From contig DASRUN010000005.1 in assembly GCA_035655435.1 (NCBI GenBank), positions 1 to 18,231 on the forward strand: DNA of 18,231 nt, read 5' to 3'. This document shows positions 7,142-15,272 of the stretch, in pieces. The DNA comes from UBA493 sp035655435. GTDB taxonomy: Archaea; Iainarchaeota; Iainarchaeia; Iainarchaeales; Iainarchaeaceae. The first letter of the stretch is position 1; the number at the start of each line of letters is the position of its first letter. Below the pieces are notes generated by a model. It ran no database searches, was not told where the DNA came from, and saw nothing but the letters and a program-made list of their open reading frames with translations. The position numbers and the translations under genes were made by a program.

Positions 7142-7387
7142 TTATGGGCATATGACTGTACTGCTGTTATTGGCGCAAATATCGGAATAATCGTCGAGAG
7201 CTCCGCCGCAAAGAGTAGTAAGTCTTTCCTTACAAATTCTCTGGCTAGATGCTTCCATCGTGGCATTTGTGTCATCTTGTCCTTGAGTTGTTATTTGAAG
7301 GAGTAAAGTTATCACAATGACTGCTACGAGTACTGCTCCTCCTATGAGAAGCAAGTACTCTAATGCGCCTTGTCCTTTTGTGTTCAT
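7142..7387 (-). CDS. Class III prepilin, probable major pilin (copy 2)
   Basis: 81 residues starting MNTKGQGALEYLLLIGGA. Cleavage is predicted before Gln6, with Glu at +5. The hydrophobic helix (about residues 10-32) is nearly identical to that of the pilin at 7407-7661. The small head has four cysteines spaced C-x7-C-x10-C-x8-C, with GG directly after the second. The GQGALEYLLLIGGA core is characteristic of methanogen Epd-type structural pilins. AGAGGGGG lies 9 nt upstream of the ATG as a strong Shine-Dalgarno. Size, strong RBS and duplication suggest a main fibre subunit. Confidence 0.92.
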   Translation of the reverse strand: MNTKGQGALEYLLLIGGAVLVAVIVITLLLQITTQGQDDTNATMEASSQRICKERLTTLCGGALDDYSDICANNSSTVICP

Positions 7388-7406
7388 TGTTTTTATCCCC
7401 CTCTAA

Positions 7407-7661
7407 TTAATCACATGCATTATATGTGCTGTCTTCGTCACAATCGGCAGCCCCAGTGATATAACTAGCCACTGTTCCTCCGCAAATCGAAGAATTTCTT
7501 TGTTGACAATTTCTGATTGCTACAGCATCCGCAGTGGCAGTAGTATCAGCTTGTCCTTGGCTTGTTATTTGCAAGAGCAGAGTGATTACTATTACAGCAA
7601 CAAGAACCGCTCCTCCTATGAGAAGCAAGTATTCCAATGCTCCTTGTCCTTGTTTATCCAT
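7407..7661 (-). CDS. Class III prepilin, probable major pilin (copy 1)
   Basis: 84 residues starting MDKQGQGALEYLLLIGGA. The leader is QGQ rather than KGQ, with Lys3 nearby. It is a tandem duplicate of the downstream 81-residue pilin: residues 5-37 are nearly identical, while the heads differ but keep the cysteine frame C-x7-C-x13-C-x8-C with GG after the second Cys. The heads probably form two disulfides. AAGGAGGG, the best Shine-Dalgarno in the window, is 8-9 nt upstream. Divergent heads on identical stems suggest surface variation or two alternating subunits. Confidence 0.92.
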   Translation of the reverse strand: MDKQGQGALEYLLLIGGAVLVAVIVITLLLQITSQGQADTTATADAVAIRNCQQRNSSICGGTVASYITGAADCDEDSTYNACD

Positions 7662-7669
7662 TGTTTTTT

Positions 7670-7677
7670 CCCTCCTT
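7670..7677 (-). promoter_or_regulatory. Strong Shine-Dalgarno of pilin copy 1
   Basis: Minus strand AAGGAGGG ending 8 nt before the ATG at 7661. Similar purine boxes precede the pilin starts at 7387 (AGAGGGGG) and 7867 (AGGGGG). First genes of transcripts in this window instead show TATA boxes and no such box, so internal operon genes appear to rely on Shine-Dalgarno initiation. Confidence 0.65.
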
Positions 7678-7678
7678 T

Positions 7679-7867
7679 TTAATTTCCTGCTTCTATTTCG
7701 TCTTCGACTCTTCCGCCGACTTCTTCAACGGTGAAGCCTTTGATAAATACAAATACTACTATTGTGACTCCGGTTACCAGTGCAAGAACCAATATTAGTT
7801 CTGTCGAGGTTTGGCCTCTTTCTTCTCGGAGAATGTTTTTTGTTTTTTGAATTAATTCCGCAAACAT
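7679..7867 (-). CDS. Short class III prepilin with longer leader
   Basis: 62 residues. The prepilin motif ERGQTSTELILVLAL begins at residue 16, so the leader is about 18 residues, longer than in the other prepilins here. After the predicted cut before Gln19, Glu is at +5 and a hydrophobic helix runs to about residue 42; only about 20 charged residues follow. No cysteine. AGGGGG is 8 nt upstream of the ATG, and the gene begins 1 nt after the stop of the platform protein gene. Like the 56-residue prepilin it has almost no head, so these two may have a structural or initiation role. Confidence 0.85.
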   Translation of the reverse strand: MFAELIQKTKNILREERGQTSTELILVLALVTGVTIVVFVFIKGFTVEEVGGRVEDEIEAGN

Positions 7868-7868
7868 T

Positions 7869-8822
7869 TTACAATCCCCCTACAATTGCCGCAGAAGCCA
7901 ATATTGCAGCTATGTAGCAAGTGTAAGCGATAAGTAAAAGGATTGGGAAGTATATAATACTTTTCCCCATCTTTCCGTCTCTCATCAAACTAATCATTAA
8001 AGCGGTTGCAATTGATTCAATAAGGATGTATCCTTGGATAGAAAGGTTGATTGTGCCCAATGCATTTACAGCAATTGTTTGTTCTTCCGTGCTTGCAACT
8101 GATGATGCCGCCCTGATTAATACATCCGAAACCGTTGAAACAAATCCGAATATCATTGGAGCAACAGCTCCTCCTGCGGCGAACATGAAAATAACCTGCA
8201 TTACCGTTCTTGCTTTTCTTTCCTTTCCTATTCTGTGTGCTGCGCGTACATCTTCGCTTATTTGTTCCAAAACATTAGCAAGTCCGGCTCCCGCGTTTAC
8301 CGAATCAATTATTATTGTTACAGTTCTTTGAACAAGTCTTGAGTCAATATTGTAAGATAAGGTTTTGAGCGCGTTTTCAAAGTTTTCCCCTTCCTCAAGT
8401 TTTCTTAGCACTTCATTCATTTCTTTTCTCAAAGGCCCATATTCGGATGTTGCAATTTCTCTTAGTGCGTATTCATATGTTCCGCCCGCTCTTAATGTGT
8501 CAGCCATTTGTCTGAGCGCATCGGGAAGTGCTTCTTCTATTTGATCTATTTTTTGTTGCGCTTTCAGATAAGGATATCCTATCAACAAATCCAGGAAAAC
8601 CAAAAACAATAGCGCTCCGAATTGCATGTTCTGTTCAAGACCCAAAAGTCTTCCGGTAACCACCCAGGTTACGATTCCAACTAGGATTGAAATTGTTATT
8701 GAAAATATTATCCAGAGTATTGGGTCTATTTTGAATTCAGCGGTGTGGAGATAGCGTGCGTACCTTTGCATTAATTTTGCATCCCTGAGAAGGGGAACTT
8801 TATCCAACAATCTTAGCGCCAT
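7869..8822 (-). CDS. TadC/FlaJ-like pilus platform membrane protein (second copy)
   Basis: 317 residues with a T2SS-F domain. Transmembrane helices lie at about 33-56 and 66-84, a cytoplasmic helical bundle spans about 92-205 (the stretch with LPDALRQMADTLRAGG and the conserved SEYGPL), and more helices follow to the C-terminus. T2SSF proteins sit in the membrane, contact the assembly ATPase and support pilin insertion. It starts 4 nt after the other platform gene, with AAGGGTG 6 nt before the ATG. The paired motif (DALRQMA..LRAGG..YGPL) is also in the upstream protein, so the two are paralogues. Two tandem T2SSF genes are the Tad/Epd arrangement. Confidence 0.9.
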   Translation of the reverse strand: MALRLLDKVPLLRDAKLMQRYARYLHTAEFKIDPILWIIFSITISILVGIVTWVVTGRLLGLEQNMQFGALLFLVFLDLLIGYPYLKAQQKIDQIEEALPDALRQMADTLRAGGTYEYALREIATSEYGPLRKEMNEVLRKLEEGENFENALKTLSYNIDSRLVQRTVTIIIDSVNAGAGLANVLEQISEDVRAAHRIGKERKARTVMQVIFMFAAGGAVAPMIFGFVSTVSDVLIRAASSVASTEEQTIAVNALGTINLSIQGYILIESIATALMISLMRDGKMGKSIIYFPILLLIAYTCYIAAILASAAIVGGL

Positions 8823-8826
8823 GTTT

Positions 8827-9957
8827 TCACACCCTTGGCTGTATCATTTTAATGTACATGACCAAGAATCCAAGTATTAACGGCATTCCAAGCAAGTAGA
8901 TTCCTACTATTGCTAGCGGCGCCAGTGCAACGCTTCCCACTGAAATGGGCGCGTTTGTTATTGATCCTATTATTCCGATGAATACCGGCATTACGATTGC
9001 AATGAAAATATAAATTACTCCGAAGAAATTCATTTTTTCCGCAAAATCCCTTATTCTTACATGCATGTCAAATGTAACATCCTCCGCAATGGTGTTCATT
9101 ATTTCCGAAAGATTCCCCCCTGTTTTCATTGCCCTTATAATGTGGAAGAGTGCGCTTCTAAGTGCTTTTGATTGTGTTCTAAGCGCAAAGTGTCTTAATG
9201 CATCTTTTGTATCTGTTCCTTCCTCGATTTCATTGATTGTTCTGGAGAATTCTTCGCTCAACGGTCCGTAATCCGATGTTGCGATTGTTTGGATTGTTTT
9301 GTACAATCCTATTCCCGCTTTGAGTTCCGTTGCCATGTGTCTTAGTGCGAATGGAAGTTCCACGCTGATCGCATCTCCCCTTCTCTGCGCATAGCTTCTT
9401 GGTATTAGGAGCATTATTACAAGTGCGAAGAATCCGGATGCTCCGCCAAGTACAATTGAGAATGCGAGATTAATTTTCAATAAATACGTTACTGCAGCCA
9501 AAACCGCGAATACAAATAATCCGGAAAGAAATGCTGCTGCGAGTGATATTGCCAACCATTGATTGAGCGAGTATTTCATGTTTGCCGAGTAAAGGTAATA
9601 TCTTATGTCGCTTGCAACGGGGAATTTTTTCAAAAGGTTTGAAATAGGTTCCAATGGAAGCCTGAATAAGAGGTATATTTTCCCGAGCTGTTTCACCATT
9701 GGGTTTTGGAATTCGTTTAGGTCTTCAACTCTTTGAATATTAACTTTTGCCTGCTCTCCTTCCGCTATTATTCCCCTTAGTTCTCCGAGCTTTCCGCCCA
9801 CTTGCTCCATTTCCACGCCTTCTTCGCGGTATTTTTTTTTCATTCTTTCCACTATTTTTTCAACCTGGTCTATGTCCACGGTTTCGGGTTCTTTTTCTTT
9901 TTTCTTTTCCTTTGTTTTTTCTTCGACTTTTTTTCTTAAATCATCAAGACCGGGCAT
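8827..9957 (-). CDS. TadB/FlaJ-like pilus platform membrane protein (first copy)
   Basis: 376 residues. The N-terminal 80 or so are very rich in Lys and Glu and probably form a cytoplasmic coiled coil. Transmembrane helices follow at about 135-160 and 165-187, then the T2SSF helical domain (about 198-310, with LPFALRHMATELKAG and SDYGPL), then helices to the end. It is the membrane partner of the neighbouring ATPase: the ATG is 6 nt after the ATPase stop, preceded by AGGTTGATG. The charged N-terminal extension, which the second copy lacks, may dock onto the equally charged N-terminus of the ATPase. Charge and coiled coil are seen; docking is inference. Confidence 0.9.
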   Translation of the reverse strand: MPGLDDLRKKVEEKTKEKKKEKEPETVDIDQVEKIVERMKKKYREEGVEMEQVGGKLGELRGIIAEGEQAKVNIQRVEDLNEFQNPMVKQLGKIYLLFRLPLEPISNLLKKFPVASDIRYYLYSANMKYSLNQWLAISLAAAFLSGLFVFAVLAAVTYLLKINLAFSIVLGGASGFFALVIMLLIPRSYAQRRGDAISVELPFALRHMATELKAGIGLYKTIQTIATSDYGPLSEEFSRTINEIEEGTDTKDALRHFALRTQSKALRSALFHIIRAMKTGGNLSEIMNTIAEDVTFDMHVRIRDFAEKMNFFGVIYIFIAIVMPVFIGIIGSITNAPISVGSVALAPLAIVGIYLLGMPLILGFLVMYIKMIQPRV

Positions 9958-9963
9958 TGTTCA

Positions 9964-12900
9964 TCAACCTTTTAGCAAATATTTTTTCATTTCCTCTGAA
10001 ACATCTTCCATGCTTCTTTTTTTCTGTTTCACCAATCTTTGCAAAAACTCTGTTCTTTTTTTGATTTCATCCTCTATTTGTTTTTCGCTCTGGCCTGTCA
10101 TTTCGCCCAGTAGCTCGAGGTACTTTATTGGGTTTTTTGTCCTTTTAAGCGAATCGGTTTTCGCGTCCCTTTTGTAAACCGCCTGTGTTTTTGTTTTTCC
10201 TTCAATCACGCCGGTAACTTCCGCTATTTCGGTTACGCGTCTTATTGTTCCCTGTTTTTTGTCGTGCAATCTGTGTTGTACTAGGATAAAATTTAATCCC
10301 GACATCATCATTTCGGGAACATTCATTGGCGGAGAAGTAACTCTTACAATTGTTTCATCCGGAGAATTTGCATGAACTGTTCCAAACGAATTTCCGACAA
10401 TAATCCCATCGGCAACAAAATTATGCGGTTTCCCTGTCCGCTTTGTTTCGTTCATGGTGAGGTCATATACAAACCCGTTGTATGAGTATGAGTGTATTGC
10501 AACTGTTCTGTCCCAAAAAATATCGGAGTCAGCCAGCATTTTCAGTTTTTTACACTCTATCCCGGAATTTTCAAACGCTCTTACAAGTTTTTTTACGGCA
10601 CCAATGCTCGGTTTTCGTTCTTTTCTTTTGTAAAAACTCAATAACCCCTGGCTTAGCCCCGCTCTTCTTCCTATTTCCGAGTTGCTCAAACCTTTTCCGC
10701 TTGCTTTTTTCAGTAACTCAATAATAAGTTCGTTGCACCCAACCAAATCAACATTTGTGTTGCTCTTTATGTTCGATTTAACAAGCTCTTCAAGTTTTCT
10801 TATTTTTTCCTTATATTTTATCGGGTAGATTTCCGCGAATTTTTTTGCCTGTTCAATTCCGTAAACATAAAGCCTGAACCACCTGCTATTATGCGATTTT
10901 GATTCGTATTTCCTCGAGGTTATCCCTTCGGTAAGGAGAGCATATTTGAAAAAATCAATATACCCCTCATTTCCGCACGTGAAAACCAATGCATTATTTT
11001 CCAAGTCAACATGTCCTTCCGCATCAAAAAAACCGGCGACAAACTCCCTTAACTCTGAAGTATAATGGGAATTGGACATTTTTGCTTGTGCCCTGTTCCC
11101 TGACGGAATGTCAAGAAGTTTCTGGATTTTCCTGGATTTTCCAATGCCGCTTACATGGGCTTCAAAGCACTGTTTTTCCGGTCTGGGGTTCACTATTTTC
11201 ACGTGGGTGTCATCAAGGGTTTCTTTCATATACTTGATGAATTTTGGAATTGTTTCTCCTTCTTCGCTATAAAGGCTTATTCTTCCGTCATTGCATAGAT
11301 ATTCTTTCCCGTTTTTTTTCCTGATCCTTTGACTGTCCAGGATACTGCCGTCTCCGTGCAGGATACCGCTCCAGTACTCGGTTTCGGCTTCCCCGGCTTT
11401 TTTATCTCTTATCAATTTTCTTGGTGTGGCGACCATTTGTCCCTCCTGCATATTTTCTGCATTGAGCTGCACAAGGTCTTTTTCAAAAGCGTAGAAAGGG
11501 TGGTTTCCGGTGCACGTTATCTCCGCTCCGGATGCAAGTTTTATGTGATAGACCATTCCGTTGAAAGGTTTTCTCCGCGCCTCTACTATTTCCGATTTGA
11601 ATATTTTTCCATCTGCAGCCATCGAGTTTATGAATTCTTTTTCGACTCTGCAAACTTCCCATTCTTTTTCTTTTGAAACGGCGTTTTTTCCGAATTGTTC
11701 ATCCACAAATTCCCCTATTTCCCTAATGCCGTTTGTCATTGCCAATTTTGTTTCAGGGGTTAAACACCCATCATGTCCCGTGTTGAATGCAGTGAATAAT
11801 GAGAATGCTTCATCGTGCCTGATTTCTCCAACCACTATTCTATCCGGGCGCATTCTGAGGGAATTTTTTGTGAGAATATCAAGTGTTAATTCTCCTGTTC
11901 CTTCTAAACCCGGGGGGCGAGCTTCCATTCTGATCCAGTGTTTAAGAGGCAAATTTAGTTCTGCGGTATCTTCTATTGTAATTATTCTTTCCTGTTCCGG
12001 GATAAAAGATGCGAGTACGTTTAGTGTTGTGGTTTTTCCCGATCCTGTTCCTCCTGCTATGAGAATGTTTGCCGGTCTTGTTCGCAACCCTTCCGCGCAT
12101 AACCACAAGAATGCTGCCGATTCGCTGTCCATTGTTCCCATGTTTATGAGATCGATTATGGAGTATGGTTCTTCCCTGAATTTTCTAATTGTAAGCGTTG
12201 ATCCTATTACTGAAGCAGGTGGAATTGTTGCATTAACCCTTGATCCATCCGGAAGTCTCGCGTCAAGCAATGGCGAACTGAGATCAACTCGTCTCCCCAC
12301 TTGCCTTGCAATCCTGTTCACCAAATCCTGTATTTCATTGTCAGAATAGAACTCTATGTTTGTCACCATCATTTCGTATTCTCTGTGAAAAACAAATACA
12401 GGCAATTTTGGCCCTATTACCATTATTTCTTCGAGCTTATCATCCTTAATTAGAAAATCAATTATTCCATATCCAACCATTTCTCTGACAACTGCATCCG
12501 CATAGAATTCGAATCTTGTTTTTGGAATGCTCATCTCCGGCGAATCCCTTAATATTTCCAGGATTTTTTGATAGTAAACATTTCTCCTTTGTTCAGGATC
12601 GCGGATTTTGTATGGGGTTATGCTGATTACTCTTGTTGCGGCCTCTTTGATTGTGTTGATGATTGTTTTTTCCGCGCCGACAGGCCGTGCAACAGGCGAC
12701 CAGTAAAAGAGCAATGGTTCATTTGGGATTCTGTATATTTTTGCGGTTCCGTATTCCGCTATGAGTTCTTTTCCGACTTTTTCAACTTTTTTTTCTATTT
12801 CGGATTTTTGTTCATCCGGAACCGATTCTGGATTGTCAATGGTTATTTTTTCCTGTGGGGGAAGTTCTTTTTTGAGCTGTTCAATTTTCGTGTTTGCTTC

Positions 12901-13272
12901 CTTAACCATTTTTTCGGTTTGATCGGTTTCTTCATCCCTTTGCTTTTGTTGTGTGTGTTGGAGTAATTCAAAATTTTTTTCCTTGAGTTTTGTGTCAACA
13001 AGTTGCGGCTCTTTTTTTGGCACAAATTTTTCTTTCGCCGGCGGAATATCAAGTTCCTGTGTCCTTAGCTTTTGTTCTATGCCGCTGTCAATGTTCCTTT
13101 CCGCTTTCTTCATTTCTTCCATGAGTTTTTTTGTTGTGTCGGAAATAGTTTTTTTTTGTTCCGGGGTTTGCTTCTGCGTTTTTTGTTCGGTCGCGTTTTT
13201 ATCCGGTTTTTCTTCGCCCGCGCCTTTTTTGGATTTTATTTTTGCAAACAGGTCGTCCATGTAATTGGGCAT
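9964..13272 (-). CDS. KlbA/TadA-type pilus assembly ATPase containing an intein
   Basis: 1102 residues from the ATG at 13272 (643 without the intein). A charged, probably disordered N-terminal 170 residues lead into a VirB11/PilT-like secretion ATPase. Walker A is GGTGSGKT at 407-414; the Walker B region is RPDRIVVGEIR with Glu483; the conserved NTGHDG (497-502) is followed directly by a 459-residue intein, and the frame resumes with SFGTVHANS, the histidine box. After splicing it would form a hexameric ATPase powering pilin assembly with the two platform proteins downstream. A TTG at 13284 would add four residues; the ATG at 13260 would remove four. A TATA box at 13301-13311 places the transcript start near 13280, so I chose 13272. 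It is the first gene of the pilus operon. As I recall, KlbA inteins of Thermococcales and Methanocaldococcus occupy the same site. Confidence 0.92.
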   Translation of the reverse strand: MPNYMDDLFAKIKSKKGAGEEKPDKNATEQKTQKQTPEQKKTISDTTKKLMEEMKKAERNIDSGIEQKLRTQELDIPPAKEKFVPKKEPQLVDTKLKEKNFELLQHTQQKQRDEETDQTEKMVKEANTKIEQLKKELPPQEKITIDNPESVPDEQKSEIEKKVEKVGKELIAEYGTAKIYRIPNEPLLFYWSPVARPVGAEKTIINTIKEAATRVISITPYKIRDPEQRRNVYYQKILEILRDSPEMSIPKTRFEFYADAVVREMVGYGIIDFLIKDDKLEEIMVIGPKLPVFVFHREYEMMVTNIEFYSDNEIQDLVNRIARQVGRRVDLSSPLLDARLPDGSRVNATIPPASVIGSTLTIRKFREEPYSIIDLINMGTMDSESAAFLWLCAEGLRTRPANILIAGGTGSGKTTTLNVLASFIPEQERIITIEDTAELNLPLKHWIRMEARPPGLEGTGELTLDILTKNSLRMRPDRIVVGEIRHDEAFSLFTAFNTGHDGCLTPETKLAMTNGIREIGEFVDEQFGKNAVSKEKEWEVCRVEKEFINSMAADGKIFKSEIVEARRKPFNGMVYHIKLASGAEITCTGNHPFYAFEKDLVQLNAENMQEGQMVATPRKLIRDKKAGEAETEYWSGILHGDGSILDSQRIRKKNGKEYLCNDGRISLYSEEGETIPKFIKYMKETLDDTHVKIVNPRPEKQCFEAHVSGIGKSRKIQKLLDIPSGNRAQAKMSNSHYTSELREFVAGFFDAEGHVDLENNALVFTCGNEGYIDFFKYALLTEGITSRKYESKSHNSRWFRLYVYGIEQAKKFAEIYPIKYKEKIRKLEELVKSNIKSNTNVDLVGCNELIIELLKKASGKGLSNSEIGRRAGLSQGLLSFYKRKERKPSIGAVKKLVRAFENSGIECKKLKMLADSDIFWDRTVAIHSYSYNGFVYDLTMNETKRTGKPHNFVADGIIVGNSFGTVHANSPDETIVRVTSPPMNVPEMMMSGLNFILVQHRLHDKKQGTIRRVTEIAEVTGVIEGKTKTQAVYKRDAKTDSLKRTKNPIKYLELLGEMTGQSEKQIEDEIKKRTEFLQRLVKQKKRSMEDVSEEMKKYLLKG
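10390..11766 (-). mobile_element. Intein with LAGLIDADG homing endonuclease and HTH, in the pilus ATPase
   Basis: 459 residues, in frame. It begins with Cys1 (CLTPETKLAM) and ends HNF...GIIVGN with the terminal Asn459; the first downstream extein residue is Ser. Splicing block B is seen as TCTGNHP (His89) and block F as FVYDLT near 432. The two dodecapeptide endonuclease motifs are YWSGILHGDG (131-140, acid Asp139) and EFVAGFFDAEG (241-251, acid Glu250), both intact, so the endonuclease may be active. A Cro/C1-like helix-turn-helix is visible at about 357-398 (SNSEIGRRAGLSQ), likely for target binding. The penultimate residue is Gly, where most inteins have His. The element lies between the Walker B region and the histidine box, where conservation gives a stable homing target. 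Confidence 0.93.
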
Positions 13273-13300
13273 TGGAAATCGCAATAGAAGACGTTTTTCT

Positions 13301-13330
13301 TTAATATAAATATTTACTTTAATATAAGAG
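13301..13330 (-). promoter_or_regulatory. TATA-like boxes for the pilus operon
   Basis: The minus strand reads CTTATATTAA (13319-13328) and then TTTATATTAA (13301-13310). The second is centred about 33 nt before the ATG at 13272, giving a predicted transcript start near 13280 and a leader of under 10 nt. The first may be a back-up promoter. Both lie in the 60-nt gap after thrS, so the pilus operon appears independently transcribed. Confidence 0.6.
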
Positions 13331-13332
13331 AG

Positions 13333-15240
13333 TCATTTTTTTTCGCTTATTTCTTTTCCGATTTTTTCCCGGAATTTTTCCATTGTAACGCCGAATTCGA
13401 CCTTTCCAAGGCTGTTTCTAACCGCCAATGTTTTTGCAGTTTCTTCTTTTTCCCCGACATTTACAATATAGGGAACTTTCTCCATTTCCGCTTCCCTAAC
13501 CTTATAGCCCACGGTTTGGGAGTCAATGTTGAGTTCGCTTCTAATTCCATTTTCGTTGAGGGTTTCATACACTTTTTGTGCGTAATCATTGTATTTTTCG
13601 CTCACACTTATTACTTTTACTTGTACAGGCGCCAGCCAGAGCGGGAAGTTTCCTGCATAGTGTTCCACGAGTATTCCAATGAACCTTTCCAGTGAACCAA
13701 ATATTGCGCGGTGTATCATTACCGGCCTTGCCTCTTTATCTTTTTCATCAATATAACTCAATCCAAATTTTTCCGGCATTTGGAAATCAAGTTGTATTGT
13801 TCCTAATTGCCAGTTTCTTCCCAAAGAATCCTTTATGTGGAAATCTATTTTCGGCCCGTAGAATGCCCCATCTCCAGGATTTAGTTTGTATTCTGTTTTT
13901 GTTTTTTCAAGCGCGCCTCTTAATGCGTTTTCTGCCTTTTCCCATGTTTCTTTTGAACCCATTGCTTTTTCCGGTTTTGTGGAAAGTTCTACATGATATT
14001 CGAAGCCGAATGTTTTGTAGTAATAATCAATCATTGAGAGTAGCATTTTGATTTCGCTTTCAATTTGCGCTTGTGTCAAAAAAATGTGCGCATCATCCTG
14101 CGTGAATTTCCTCACTCTGAAAAGCCCGTTCAAAACTCCGGATAGTTCATATCTGTGCACCATTCCGAATTCCGCAATTCTAATTGGCAAATCTCTATAA
14201 GAGTGTCTTTTGTTTTTGTAAACCAGAATATTCCCCGGGCAGTTCATTGGCTTAACAGCATACTCTTCCTTGTCAACCGTTGTAAAGTACATGTTCTCCT
14301 TGTAATGATCCCAGTGTCCGCTTGTGAGCCATAATTCTTTTTTCAAAATTATGGGTGCCATTACTTCTTGGAAATTTCTTTTTCTCTGCTCTTCGCGCGC
14401 AAAATTAATGAGTTCGTTCCAAAGCGTTGTTCCTTTTGCGTGGAAGAAAACCGTTCCGGGCGCCTCATCATGAAATGAGAATAAATCCAGTTCTTTTCCT
14501 AATTTTATGTGGTTTCTTTTTTCCGCTTCCTCTTTTTGTTTCAAGTATTCTTCGAGCATTGACGCTTTTGGAAATGCTATTCCATAAATTCTCTGCAATG
14601 ATTCTTTTTTTGCATCCCCTCTCCAGTATGCGCTTGAAACCTTCAAAAGTTTCACCGCTTTAATCGCTTCGGTGTTTGAAACATGCCCTCCTTTGCAGAG
14701 GTCGTAGAATTTTCCTTGTTTGTAAATTGAAAGTGTTTTTCCTTCCAAAGCAAACTCATTGATTAGTTCTTTTTTGAATTTGTTTTCCGAAAATTTTTCA
14801 AGCGCCTTTTTCCTATCCACTTCCTCTCTTTCAATTTTTCTTTTTTCCCTTATTATTTCAATCATTTTTTTTTCTATTTTTTCGAGGTCTTCCGGTGTAA
14901 AGTTTTTGTCAATGAAAAAATCGTAATAGAATCCTTCTTCGATTGATGGCCCCATTGTGGGTTTTGCTTTTGGATAAATTGATGTTACAGCTTCCGCAAG
15001 AACATGTGTTGCTGTGTGCCACAAGCTTTTTTTTCCTTCCAAATCTTTCCAAGTATTAATCCTGAATTTTCCGTTTTCCTCTATTGGAATTTCTAGTTCT
15101 ATTGTCCTTTCCCCAAGCTGTGCGGAAAGCGCTTCCCTTGCAAGGCCTTGGCTTATTTGCGTGGCTATCTCAATTGGCGTAATTCCTTTCTTGTACTTCT
15201 TTTTCGAACCATCCGGAAATTCAAGGGTTATTTCGGCCAT
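13333..15240 (-). CDS. thrS: Threonyl-tRNA synthetase, bacterial type
   Basis: 635 residues, full length for ThrRS; charges tRNA-Thr with threonine. Order of domains: TGS (1-60), N2 editing domain with HTATH (75-79) and CKGGH (182-186), class II catalytic core, and C-terminal anticodon-binding domain (from about 540). The catalytic zinc ligands Cys334 (MNCPG), His385 (DDAHIF) and His510 (MIHRAIFGS) are present, and Arg363 in HRYELSG is the motif 2 arginine. The HxxxH/CxxxH editing domain is the bacterial/eukaryotic kind; most Euryarchaeota use an unrelated D-aminoacyl-deacylase-like N-terminal domain instead. A TATA-like box lies about 26 nt upstream of the ATG, so it is probably transcribed as a leaderless single gene. 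Confidence 0.96.
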   Translation of the reverse strand: MAEITLEFPDGSKKKYKKGITPIEIATQISQGLAREALSAQLGERTIELEIPIEENGKFRINTWKDLEGKKSLWHTATHVLAEAVTSIYPKAKPTMGPSIEEGFYYDFFIDKNFTPEDLEKIEKKMIEIIREKRKIEREEVDRKKALEKFSENKFKKELINEFALEGKTLSIYKQGKFYDLCKGGHVSNTEAIKAVKLLKVSSAYWRGDAKKESLQRIYGIAFPKASMLEEYLKQKEEAEKRNHIKLGKELDLFSFHDEAPGTVFFHAKGTTLWNELINFAREEQRKRNFQEVMAPIILKKELWLTSGHWDHYKENMYFTTVDKEEYAVKPMNCPGNILVYKNKRHSYRDLPIRIAEFGMVHRYELSGVLNGLFRVRKFTQDDAHIFLTQAQIESEIKMLLSMIDYYYKTFGFEYHVELSTKPEKAMGSKETWEKAENALRGALEKTKTEYKLNPGDGAFYGPKIDFHIKDSLGRNWQLGTIQLDFQMPEKFGLSYIDEKDKEARPVMIHRAIFGSLERFIGILVEHYAGNFPLWLAPVQVKVISVSEKYNDYAQKVYETLNENGIRSELNIDSQTVGYKVREAEMEKVPYIVNVGEKEETAKTLAVRNSLGKVEFGVTMEKFREKIGKEISEKK

Positions 15241-15260
15241 GTTAGAATTAGTTTGAGGAA

Positions 15261-15272
15261 ATTAATAATAAG
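15261..15272 (-). promoter_or_regulatory. TATA-like box for thrS
   Basis: The minus strand reads CTTATTATTAAT, centred about 26 nt upstream of the thrS ATG, the distance expected for leaderless archaeal transcription. Confidence 0.55.

Noticed and set aside
9747..10177. Plus-strand open frames rich in Phe, Leu and Ser
   Set aside because: These are the complement of the Lys/Glu-rich termini of the platform protein and ATPase; the apparent membrane-protein character is a by-product of AAA/GAA codons read backwards.
10390..11766. Treating the intein as a separate homing endonuclease gene
   Set aside because: The frame is continuous with both halves of the ATPase, the splice-junction residues are present, and there is no internal promoter or start that would make it independent.
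11561..12349. A 262-codon open frame on the plus strand opposite the ATPase
   Set aside because: It is antisense to the Walker A and Walker B coding region, its translation has no recognisable motif, and the minus frame is clearly the real gene.
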